Below are positions 26,800-34,448 of a DNA stretch of 64,000 nt, piece by piece. The DNA lies in the NCBI GenBank assembly GCA_016839055.1, contig JAEKNX010000003.1, positions 1 to 64,000 on the forward strand, given 5' to 3'. The DNA comes from Spirochaetales bacterium. GTDB taxonomy: Bacteria; Spirochaetota; Spirochaetia; UBA9216. The notes under the pieces are model-generated. The model had not been told where the DNA came from. It saw only the letters and a program-made list of their open reading frames with translations, and made no database searches. The position numbers were made by a program, and so were the translations under genes. Positions within the stretch are counted from its first letter, which is position 1; every line of letters starts with the position of its first letter.

Positions 26800-28563
26800 C
26801 TACCAGGCAGGATTTTCCCAGGTCCGGCCTGCAAACTTAGGCTTACGTTTCTGATCTTCGGGAAGATCGAGACCGATAGTACCTCCGGGATTCATAATGT
26901 TGTTAGGATCAAAATAGTTTTTAAGTGACCGAAACAGCTCCATCTGAGGCTTACCGATTGAATCCTCAACCCATGGAGCGGTCATCTTTCCTACGCCATG
27001 ATGGTGACTCATCGAAGCCCCCGCTGCCTGAACATTATCGAAGATACCAAACTGGTAATCGAGGTATTCTTCCTTGTCTTTAAACTTACCAATGAATATG
27101 AAATAGAGATTTGCTCCCTGTGGATATGCATGCGACAGATGGGTCATGCAAATGGTGTCCGGGCGGGACTTTGTGTACTTCCTGACAAACTCATGGACAT
27201 CTCCCATCTTGTCCCAGGTAACACCGCATTCCATGGTATCGATGATTATGCCGTAGTCCTGGAGCGATTCGCGAAGATAGGGATCACTGAAACGTCCATG
27301 TTCCCAGCTCGAGGTGACATAGCCGGTAAGAGAGAAACCGCCGTGCTTCCGGCAGATCTTCTTTACATTCTTCGCAAGGTTCTTCGAGAAGCCCTTCTCA
27401 CCCTCGGACCAGCCGAGGAAGAGACAGCGCTGCATAGGTTTATAACCCATAGTATTCATGGCGGTCTCAAGGATCGTATCTTCGACCTTATACATCTTAA
27501 GCATTACATCGGTTTCTTCGGGATCGGATAACCTGAAGACCGACGGATGCCCAGCCTCACACTGCATTATCTCACGGGCGGCGTTTCTTGCCTCTTCCCA
27601 GTTCTTGAAAATGAAACTGAACTTCTTTCTGTTTTCTTCGGTCAGTCTGAAGACCTTGAGTGTAACATGGGTGAGTATACCGAAGGCGCCCTCGCTGCCC
27701 ATCATAATCTCGTCAATCTCGGGACCTACCGCATGGGCGGGAAGACCGTAGCTGCTTATCTTGCCGCGCGGGGTAACATACTCCTGACCCATGACCATAT
27801 CCCGAATATTTCCGTAATAGGTAGAGTTCTGACCAGCGCCGCGTGTTACAACCCAGCCGCCTACCGATGAATACTCAAAGGACTGCGGAAAATGTCCGCA
27901 GGTATATTTCATCTTCGCACCGAACATCTCCGGCGCGGAGTTAAGAACCTGTTCGAGTCGGGGGCCCGACATTCCGGCCTGAACTGTTATGGTCTGATCC
28001 GTCTCATTGAACTTTATGACCTTGTTAAAGTGGGGCCGCATATCAAGGCTGACTCCTCCCTTATATGCCTCAACCCCGCGGGTAACCGATGAGCCTCCGC
28101 CGTAGACATATACCGGAATTCGGTGCTCATTACAGTATGGAATAATTTTTTCGATTTCTTCCTTATCCGACGGATAAACAACGATGTCGGGGATATTCTC
28201 TATAATGTTTTCCCGAAGGCGGTAAAGATCATGCATTGTCTTTCCATAGGCAACAGACAACCGGTCATAGACCTTTGTGCTGATGCGGTCCTCGCCGAAA
28301 ACCGAACGAAAAAATTCGACATGCTCATCCGCCAGGCCGCATGGAATTTCTTCAGGAACGACTTCGAGGCCCTGTTCTATCTTGCTGTCGAAATTTTTAT
28401 CGTCCAGGTTGAAGGTCTTCTTCATGAGTTTGAACATACTCTCGCTCGGTTCCTTGAACTCGTCCGGATTTCCCCATTTCAGGATCGACCTGAATGTCTT
28501 TGCCGGCGGCGGAACAATCTCCCACTCAGGTTTAAAACTCTTATATTTCTTTCTCTCTGCCAT
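26800..28563 (-). CDS. FAD-binding oxidase, alkyldihydroxyacetonephosphate synthase-like
   Basis: A 587-residue flavoprotein of the vanillyl-alcohol-oxidase superfamily, closest in pattern to alkylglycerone-phosphate synthase (AGPS). It begins with the AGPS-like N-terminal segment (KWGNPDEF, LMKKTFNLDD) and has an FAD-binding domain with PDIVVYPSDKEEIEKIIPYC, VYGGGSSVTRGVE and SVGGWVVTRGAGQNSTYYGNI. A C-terminal cap ends in SHHHGVGKMTAPW and a FDPNNIMNPGGT tail. I start it at ATG 28561-28563, after AAGGAG. It is the last gene beside the GlpA-like/FGGY cluster, but about 100 bases separate it from the kinase and hold a special hairpin leader. It could make ether-lipid precursors or oxidise a hydroxy acid; the reaction is not certain. 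Confidence 0.85.
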   Translation of the reverse strand: MAERKKYKSFKPEWEIVPPPAKTFRSILKWGNPDEFKEPSESMFKLMKKTFNLDDKNFDSKIEQGLEVVPEEIPCGLADEHVEFFRSVFGEDRISTKVYDRLSVAYGKTMHDLYRLRENIIENIPDIVVYPSDKEEIEKIIPYCNEHRIPVYVYGGGSSVTRGVEAYKGGVSLDMRPHFNKVIKFNETDQTITVQAGMSGPRLEQVLNSAPEMFGAKMKYTCGHFPQSFEYSSVGGWVVTRGAGQNSTYYGNIRDMVMGQEYVTPRGKISSYGLPAHAVGPEIDEIMMGSEGAFGILTHVTLKVFRLTEENRKKFSFIFKNWEEARNAAREIMQCEAGHPSVFRLSDPEETDVMLKMYKVEDTILETAMNTMGYKPMQRCLFLGWSEGEKGFSKNLAKNVKKICRKHGGFSLTGYVTSSWEHGRFSDPYLRESLQDYGIIIDTMECGVTWDKMGDVHEFVRKYTKSRPDTICMTHLSHAYPQGANLYFIFIGKFKDKEEYLDYQFGIFDNVQAAGASMSHHHGVGKMTAPWVEDSIGKPQMELFRSLKNYFDPNNIMNPGGTIGLDLPEDQKRKPKFAGRTWENPAW

Positions 28564-28582
28564 TTTATTCTCCTTATTAATG

Positions 28583-28600
28583 CCCGCCATGGAAGGCGGG
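28583..28600 (-). promoter_or_regulatory. leader hairpin of the FAD oxidase gene, shared with argG
   Basis: On the minus strand CCCGCC TTCCAT GGCGGG forms a 6-bp stem with a TTCCAT loop, ending 19 bases before the ATG and followed by ATTAATAAGGAG. The argG leader has the same loop, spacing and flanks, with a compensated base pair in the stem. A C-run and AAACTTCAC precede it, the latter also in argG. Confidence 0.55.
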
Positions 28601-28666
28601 GGGGGTGAAGTTTTAAAAAGTTTTATTTTTAAAACTTCGAAAATATAAAATTACACGGACGTGATT

Positions 28667-30217
28667 TTATATTTCCGGATATCCGGTGATTGTCTGAATA
28701 TCCTGATATAGATCTTTGAGCCTCGGATATATCTTCTTATATACCTCAAACAGCCTGCTGTACAATTCCGTGTTTTCAGGGCGGGGTTCAAAGGTTCTGC
28801 CGTAGCGGACCATATTCTCCACGGCAGAGTCAATTGTCTGATTCAAGCCGAGCGCGCTCGATGTTAATATTGCCGCCCCGAGACTGGAGGTTTCATAAGT
28901 CTGACCCCGAACAAGGGGACGGCCGAAGACATCGGCGCTTATCTGGCAGATTAAGTCACTTCGGCTTGCGCCGCCCGATACTGCTACATTCCGGCAATGG
29001 AACCTGCCTCGTTTCTCGAGATTCTCAAGGCCGTCCCTGAGCGCATACCCAAGACCTTCGACTGTAGCCCTATAGATGGAACTTCTTGTGTGAACATCAC
29101 CGAAACCGATGAAAGCCCCCTTTGCCATCGGGTCCTTCAGACTAGGGCCCCAATAAGGCTGCATCATCAAGCCCATACAGCCCGGCGGCTGTGATTCTAA
29201 AAGCCGATCAAAGAGCTCCTCGGGCAGAATCCCCTTCTTTCGTGCCTCCTCCTGCTCCAAATGCCCTAGCTCATCACGGAACCAGCTAATCATCCAGTAT
29301 CCACGGTAAATTTCAACCTCAGGCACCCAGGCGCCGGGATAGGCGGCACAGTAGGCAGGCAGAAAAGGAAGCGGCTCGATGTACCGCTTTGTAGTAACCT
29401 CTACAGTTGCCGTTGTACCGAAACTGAGCGAGGCCATAGACGGCTCAAGACAGCCCATCCCCAGGGTCTCGCAGGCCTTATCGCTTCCGCAGGCAACAAC
29501 TGGAAGACCTTCGGGCAGCCCTGTTTCTGATGCGGCTTTCGCGGTAATACAGCCTGCCGGCTCTCCTGCTTCGACAAGACGATACTGTTTCTCTTTTTCA
29601 ATAGGGAAAAGCAGGGTCTTGAGACTGCCGGGCGCGGCCCAGTTTCTCGTTTTTGAGTCAAAAGGAATATGCCCTACCATCGAGGCTACCGAATCAACCG
29701 GTTCACCACAGAGACGGTGGTTAAAAAAAGCTGAGACCTGAACGTACTTCCAGGTGTTTTCCCAGATGTCCTGCTGATTCTCTCTGATCCAGTTACACTT
29801 CCCGTCCCGCATTGTCTTTTGGATTACATCCTCCATTCCAATGACCTTGCAAGCAGCCCTCATCAGCGGATTAGGCCGATAAGAACCCTCGGCACGCCTT
29901 GTATCGAGCCAGGTGATTGCCGGACGGAGAACCTGGCCGTCTTCTGCCAGATTTATCATCGTATCACGCTGGCTTGTAATTCCTACTCCGCCTATCTGAT
30001 TAAAGAGTTCCGGACTCCTTTTTTTGAGAACGCTGCAGCCGTAAATAAATGCACTCCAGAAGATCTCAGGATCCTGCTCAGCCCAGCCAGGGTTCGGCGA
30101 ATTATAAGGTTCGTATTCGATTCTCTCTTTTTCGAGGATTTCACCGGAGGAATCAAAGATGATTGTCCTGAGGCTCTGGGTTCCGCAGTCTACCGACAGT
30201 ATTTTATCACGCGTCAT
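28667..30217 (-). CDS. FGGY-family carbohydrate kinase (glycerol/xylulose kinase-like)
   Basis: A 516-residue sugar or polyol kinase with the two actin-like domains of the FGGY family. The N-terminal phosphate loop is LSVDCGTQSLRTIIFD, followed by PGWAEQDPEIFW and the GVGITSQRDTMI strand. The C-terminal signature is VEGLGYALRDGLENLEKRGR and then VSGGASRSDLICQISADVFG. It overlaps the DUF1667 gene by 11 bases. In a cluster with a GlpA-like dehydrogenase, glycerol or a related polyol is the likely substrate, giving the 3-phosphate that the dehydrogenase oxidises. The true substrate remains open. Confidence 0.88.
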   Translation of the reverse strand: MTRDKILSVDCGTQSLRTIIFDSSGEILEKERIEYEPYNSPNPGWAEQDPEIFWSAFIYGCSVLKKRSPELFNQIGGVGITSQRDTMINLAEDGQVLRPAITWLDTRRAEGSYRPNPLMRAACKVIGMEDVIQKTMRDGKCNWIRENQQDIWENTWKYVQVSAFFNHRLCGEPVDSVASMVGHIPFDSKTRNWAAPGSLKTLLFPIEKEKQYRLVEAGEPAGCITAKAASETGLPEGLPVVACGSDKACETLGMGCLEPSMASLSFGTTATVEVTTKRYIEPLPFLPAYCAAYPGAWVPEVEIYRGYWMISWFRDELGHLEQEEARKKGILPEELFDRLLESQPPGCMGLMMQPYWGPSLKDPMAKGAFIGFGDVHTRSSIYRATVEGLGYALRDGLENLEKRGRFHCRNVAVSGGASRSDLICQISADVFGRPLVRGQTYETSSLGAAILTSSALGLNQTIDSAVENMVRYGRTFEPRPENTELYSRLFEVYKKIYPRLKDLYQDIQTITGYPEI

Positions 30218-30569
30218 ATGAAAGATCTCCTGTTGCTATAAGGTTAACAAGCTCACCTGCTACTCCGGAAACAAGTACATCACCGGGAAGACAGTCATGA
30301 TCGACCCTAACCCGGTTTATCAGCCTCATGCATTCAAGAAGGCTGTCTTTCGGAATATCACAAGACAGCCTGACCGGAAGTCTCGGATAATCAGGATGGG
30401 TTGTCTTCACGGTAGTCGTGAGCATGCGAAGCGGCTGCAGAATTTCCTGCCGGGCGTAATCGAGCCCTCTGGAGCACTGATTCCCTCGGATTACAGGCTC
30501 GTCCCCTTCCAGATTGACAGTCATAGCGCAGCCCCGGGGGCAGGCAATACAGATCATTTTCTTATTCAT
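30207..30569 (-). CDS. DUF1667 protein, metal-binding partner of GlpA/GlpB-like oxidoreductases
   Basis: A 120-residue protein with an N-terminal cysteine cluster CIACPRGC (residues 7-14) and a further cysteine in NQCSRGLDYA (about 32), as in DUF1667. The family is normally encoded directly after FAD-dependent glycerol-3-phosphate-type dehydrogenases, and this arrangement is seen here. The cysteines probably hold an iron-sulphur cluster or zinc for electron transfer. Its start overlaps the end of the oxidoreductase gene by eight bases. The family call is firm, the function is inferred. Confidence 0.88.
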   Translation of the reverse strand: MNKKMICIACPRGCAMTVNLEGDEPVIRGNQCSRGLDYARQEILQPLRMLTTTVKTTHPDYPRLPVRLSCDIPKDSLLECMRLINRVRVDHDCLPGDVLVSGVAGELVNLIATGDLSYDA

Positions 30570-31872
30570 TTACAGCCTCCGGTTTGAGCTCGAAGGTTAC
30601 AGCCGGGCCATCCTGCCGAACCTTTGACAAGTCCAGTTCTAGTCTGTGCATCTCCGAGGGTTTGAGCCAGCTGAGCTTTTTTTTATGGATGACTCTTTCC
30701 CCCTGCCGGAAGATAAACTCGGCATGATCAGAAGCCTCTGATGGACGGAAGAATACCGGAACCTGCCCATTCACGGGAAAACTAATATTCTGAGGGACGG
30801 CATACTGCAAAATCCCGGCTTTTTTTATAACCATCTGTCCGGAGTCAGCCTCCCTTTTCAAAACCCGAGCCGCGGCCATTTTTCCCGCGACATGTCCGCT
30901 CTCGGAGACATAATCGACTAGATCACTCACATGGAGGGCATTACCGCAGGAAAACATGCCCGGAACCGACGTCTCCTGCCTCTGATTGACGGAAGGGCCC
31001 TTTGTCACCGAGTCAATATCGACATCGAGGGGAGCAAGGATATCATTTTCGGGGATGAGTCCGACACTCAGGATGAGGCTGTCACAAGCCAGGAAAAGAG
31101 CAGTCTCCATAATAGGCTTCTTGTTCTCATCAACCCTGCAGACTGTCACCCCTTCTACCCTTTCTTTTCCGTGAACCTCAGTCACCGTCGTCTCAAGATG
31201 GAGCGGAATGTTATAATCCTCAAGACATTGTACGATATTCCTCGTCAGGCCCGAAGGCGCACTGCCGATTTCATAGACACCGAGAACCTCAGCTCCCTCG
31301 AGAGTCAATCTACGCGACATGATTAAACCTATATCCCCGCTTCCGAGAATTACACAGCGCCTGCCGGGCATAAATCCTTTAAGATTAATAAAGTCCTGGG
31401 CCTGTCCCGCGGTAAAAATACCGGCGGGCCGTTCCCCGTGAAGGAAAATCTGCCTTCCGCTTCGCTCGCGGCAGCCCATGGCCATTACGAGTGAACCGGC
31501 TTCTATCTCGAAGACCCCGCGCTCCGGGTTGACGAAGGCTATTTTAAAATCATTCTCCCGTTTTTCTATCCCGGTTAAAAATGTAAGGCCCATAAAATCG
31601 ATATCTCGCTTTCTTACCATCTGCTCATAGCGCCATGCGTACTCCGGCCCGGTCAGCTTCTCCTTGAACCTGATGAGGCCGAATCCGTCATGAATACACT
31701 GCTTCAGAATTCCTCCCATCCGCTCTTCCCTCTCGGCAAGGCAGACCGATACTCCGCTGTCAGCGGCTGAAACCGCTGCAGCCATCCCGGCTGGCCCCGA
31801 ACCTATTACAACGACGTCATACCGATGTTTGTCATACTGCTGCTTCACGGGCGGCCTCCTCTTTAGTCTCAC
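30562..31872 (-). CDS. FAD/NAD(P)-dependent oxidoreductase of the GlpA-associated type
   Basis: A 436-residue pyridine-nucleotide-disulphide-type oxidoreductase. An N-terminal FAD-binding loop VVIGSGPAGMAAAVSAADSG (about 21-40), a second dinucleotide fold VILGSGDIGLIMSRRLTLEG (near 170) and the FAD-contacting TSVPGMFSCGNALHVSDLVDYV stretch are visible. It overlaps the GlpA-like gene by 41 bases and the DUF1667 gene by eight. Such triads (dehydrogenase, this protein, DUF1667) occur in Thermotoga, Firmicutes and spirochaetes with glycerol genes. It probably moves electrons from the flavin dehydrogenase to NAD or a quinone-independent acceptor. That role is inferred. Confidence 0.86.
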   Translation of the reverse strand: MRLKRRPPVKQQYDKHRYDVVVIGSGPAGMAAAVSAADSGVSVCLAEREERMGGILKQCIHDGFGLIRFKEKLTGPEYAWRYEQMVRKRDIDFMGLTFLTGIEKRENDFKIAFVNPERGVFEIEAGSLVMAMGCRERSGRQIFLHGERPAGIFTAGQAQDFINLKGFMPGRRCVILGSGDIGLIMSRRLTLEGAEVLGVYEIGSAPSGLTRNIVQCLEDYNIPLHLETTVTEVHGKERVEGVTVCRVDENKKPIMETALFLACDSLILSVGLIPENDILAPLDVDIDSVTKGPSVNQRQETSVPGMFSCGNALHVSDLVDYVSESGHVAGKMAAARVLKREADSGQMVIKKAGILQYAVPQNISFPVNGQVPVFFRPSEASDHAEFIFRQGERVIHKKKLSWLKPSEMHRLELDLSKVRQDGPAVTFELKPEAVNE

Positions 31873-33580
31873 CGATAAGAATCGCGGAATCCCCGCCTTT
31901 TTTTGTAATGTCAGTCACCTGGACACCGAGTTCAGAGGCCATAGCCTGAATAACCCGGGGAAGACAGAAGCCGCCGTGACAACGTCCGGCCCCTGCTCTG
32001 ACCCTTCTCTTTACACCGTCTATGGTTGTCGCAGGAACCTTCGAGAGAAGAGCGTCCCTGATCTCGCCGCGCGAGACCTCCTCGCAGCGGCAGAGGATTT
32101 CTCCGTATGCAGGGTCTTCTTTAATCAGCGCAGTCCGCGCCTCTGCAGTAAGGTCCTTGACCGCCGGAATACCCCTTCTTATCGGATTAAAATCCGCCCT
32201 GGGCAAAACCCTGACGCCGGCCGAGGTCAATGCCCTCACTGCCATCTGGGCCACATCCTCAGCTATCGCGGGAGCCGAAGCAAGCCCGGGAGACTGAATG
32301 GCAGCGACGTGGATGAGATTTGACACCTTTTCAGAGGGTTCAATGATGAAATCCTCATCCCAACTGGCAGCTCTCACGCCGGAATAGTAATTGATGATCA
32401 TACTGCTGTTGAGCCGGGTATTAAGATAAAGCTGCTTGAGCAGATTATTAAAGCTCTCAGGTTCAGTTGAGTAGTCTTCCCTGTCAGGCACCTCCTCCGC
32501 AGTCGGACCCAGCAGAATATTTCCCTCAACGCAGAGAACTATGCCTCCGCCCTTGGAATGACTGTTTTTTGTTCCCAGAAGTGACGGCATTCCGACAATA
32601 TGCCTCTGGAGCGGAGCACAGCTCCGATCGAGAATTGCATCGGTTCCTTTGCGTCCGTGAATGGAAAAAAATCTGTCACCCGCCATTTCTGCAAGCTTGT
32701 CGGCCCAGACCCCTGCGGCATTAATAACTAGCCCGCAGCGAAGAGTTCCTCGGTTTGTGACAACTCCGGTTATTTTTCCATCAGCGGATTCCAGATCCCT
32801 GACAACAGTATTGAGAAAAACTTCAGCTCCGTTTTCCACCGCATTCTCGGCGAGCGCTATTGTCACACGGTAAGGAGAGACAATCCCCGCAGAAGGAAGG
32901 ATAAACCCTCCCTTCTGGCTGGGGCTGACATTAGGTTCTACTCTCCGGACCTCTTTTGCCGAAAGCGATCGCCAGCTGCCTTCAACACCGTTTTTCCTGC
33001 AGCGGGCTTTAAAAATCGGCAATAGAAGTTTATACCAGGCTGTCTTGAAAAGAATAATGGAACCCGGCCGCTTCAGTTCAAAATCAAGCTGCTTCGAGAG
33101 CTCCGTATACATCCTGTTTCCGCGAATATTATAGTGAGCCTTCTTTGTTCCCGGAGAGGCAGCGAATCCGGGATGTATCATCCCGTCGTTCCGCCCGGAG
33201 GCCTGCATTGCGAGGTCGGCTTCCTTTTCAAGAATCACGATGCTGATATTCATCTTTGACAGCTCTCGGGCAATCGCGCAGCCTACTACTCCGCCGCCAA
33301 CAATTACTGCATCAAACTCCCGGCCATCGAGCATTTCATCGCTAACAAGGGGCAGGCTCATCTCCGGTTCGGTAATACCATCAACGGTAATATCATTTAT
33401 AACACCCTTAAATCCATGGCCGGCCGCAATATACCCAGCCCGGACCCTTTCGTCCCAATTCCCAGCAGATCCTGACAGGCGGATTGATTTTCCTGCGGCT
33501 TCGACATTAACCGCCTTGAGATTTTTCTTCTTTAGCTTTCTGCGAACCCTTTTCAGCTCACGTTCCGCTCTTTGTGACAT
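31832..33580 (-). CDS. glpA: glycerol-3-phosphate dehydrogenase-like FAD oxidoreductase with N-terminal BON-like and C-terminal BFD domains
   Basis: A 582-residue flavoprotein. The first ~70 residues (LKAVNVEAAGKSIRLSGSAG ... GVINDITVDG) resemble a BON domain. From about residue 88 comes the DAO fold: AVIVGGGVVGCAIARELSKM, then QASGRNDGMIHPGF. The C-terminal ~90 residues are a bacterioferritin-associated-ferredoxin-type [2Fe-2S] domain with cysteines in EILCRCEEV and AGRCHGGFC, as in GlpA. The start is ATG 33578-33580 after AGGAG. It is the first gene of the cluster, next to a FadR-type palindrome. It likely oxidises glycerol-3-phosphate or a similar hydroxy compound. The N-terminal addition is not usual for GlpA. 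Confidence 0.85.
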   Translation of the reverse strand: MSQRAERELKRVRRKLKKKNLKAVNVEAAGKSIRLSGSAGNWDERVRAGYIAAGHGFKGVINDITVDGITEPEMSLPLVSDEMLDGREFDAVIVGGGVVGCAIARELSKMNISIVILEKEADLAMQASGRNDGMIHPGFAASPGTKKAHYNIRGNRMYTELSKQLDFELKRPGSIILFKTAWYKLLLPIFKARCRKNGVEGSWRSLSAKEVRRVEPNVSPSQKGGFILPSAGIVSPYRVTIALAENAVENGAEVFLNTVVRDLESADGKITGVVTNRGTLRCGLVINAAGVWADKLAEMAGDRFFSIHGRKGTDAILDRSCAPLQRHIVGMPSLLGTKNSHSKGGGIVLCVEGNILLGPTAEEVPDREDYSTEPESFNNLLKQLYLNTRLNSSMIINYYSGVRAASWDEDFIIEPSEKVSNLIHVAAIQSPGLASAPAIAEDVAQMAVRALTSAGVRVLPRADFNPIRRGIPAVKDLTAEARTALIKEDPAYGEILCRCEEVSRGEIRDALLSKVPATTIDGVKRRVRAGAGRCHGGFCLPRVIQAMASELGVQVTDITKKGGDSAILIGETKEEAAREAAV

Positions 33581-33612
33581 TGTGAATCTCCTGAGTAATC
33601 TTTCCATACTTT

Positions 33613-33627
33613 GGTGGTATAACCACC
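33613..33627. promoter_or_regulatory. FadR/GntR-type operator between the GlpA-like operon and its regulator
   Basis: GGTGGT-ATA-ACCACC is a perfect 6-bp inverted repeat with a three-base spacer. It contains TGGT-N3-ACCA, the core layout of FadR-subfamily operators. It lies 33 bases before the GlpA-like start codon and about 70 bases before the -35 box of the divergent FadR-type gene, so it can mainly block the catabolic operon. Confidence 0.7.
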
Positions 33628-33696
33628 GACCTAATTCTAACCTGGTTTTTCTGTTCTGTCACGTTTTTTCTGAATTTTCTCTATGGCGAGTTTAGT

Positions 33697-33725
33697 TTGA
33701 CATAATAGTCTGCATTCCTTACAAT
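33697..33725 (+). promoter_or_regulatory. promoter of the FadR-type regulator, predicted leaderless
   Basis: TTGACA (33697-33702), 17 bases, TACAAT (33720-33725). The ATG begins six bases further on (33732), exactly where transcription should start. There is no ribosome site, so the mRNA is predicted to be leaderless. Confidence 0.75.
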
Positions 33726-33731
33726 TCCCTA

Positions 33732-34448
33732 ATGGATTTAGCACTATTTAAAACCCTTGATTCAGCCAATATCAAGGATGAATTTGTAATTCGCGTCGAA
33801 GAACTGATCCTAACCGAAAAAATCGTAGCGGGCGACAGGCTTCCTCCGGAACGAGAGCTTGCGTCTCATTACGGTGTTTCCCGGCCGCTTATTCACGAAG
33901 GCATTCTCGTCCTCGAAAACCGGGGACTGGTAACCCTGCGTCCCCGTCACGGTGTTATTGTAAATAATTACCGAGAGCAGGCCACCCTCGATATGCTGCT
34001 CTCCCTCCTGAAAGGAAGCGGGCAGAAACTCAGCCCCGAACTGACTGAAGATCTCGAGCATTTTCGTATTCATATAGAAAAAGATATTGTCTCACTGATA
34101 TGCCGGGGAGCAGGCGGGGCAAAGAAAGAACTGAAAAAACTCAGACATATTAATCAGAAGATGGCGAAGGGAAAAAGTGCCTCAGAACTTGCTGAATTCG
34201 ATTTCCAGTTTCATCTTCAGCTCGCCCTCTTAAGCGGCAACGCCCTCTATGCTCTGCTCTACAATACCATGAAGCCGGCGCATATGGATCTTCTCACAAG
34301 ATTTTATGAGACAAGCAAGACGCGGAACCAGGTTGTAAGGTTCCACGAAATGCTTATCTCGGCTCTCCAGGATGAAGATGAAAAAACCGCCGAAGCCCTC
34401 ATCGGAAAAGGGGATTCCTACAGCGGCTATAATGAGGAAGATTCTTAG
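33732..34448 (+). CDS. FadR-subfamily GntR transcriptional regulator
   Basis: A 238-residue repressor-type protein. The N-terminal winged HTH of the GntR family is clear (GDRLPPERELASHYGVSRPL and IHEGILVLENRGLVTLRPRHG, about residues 33-75). The C-terminal all-helical FCD ligand domain follows, with the usual metal-site positions suggested by EFDFQFHLQLALLSGN and RFHEMLISALQDEDEKTAEA. It is divergent from the GlpA-like operon with a TGGT-N3-ACCA palindrome between, so it most likely controls that operon. The effector is unknown. Its stop overlaps the convergent kinase stop by four bases. Confidence 0.9.
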   Translation: MDLALFKTLDSANIKDEFVIRVEELILTEKIVAGDRLPPERELASHYGVSRPLIHEGILVLENRGLVTLRPRHGVIVNNYREQATLDMLLSLLKGSGQKLSPELTEDLEHFRIHIEKDIVSLICRGAGGAKKELKKLRHINQKMAKGKSASELAEFDFQFHLQLALLSGNALYALLYNTMKPAHMDLLTRFYETSKTRNQVVRFHEMLISALQDEDEKTAEALIGKGDSYSGYNEEDS

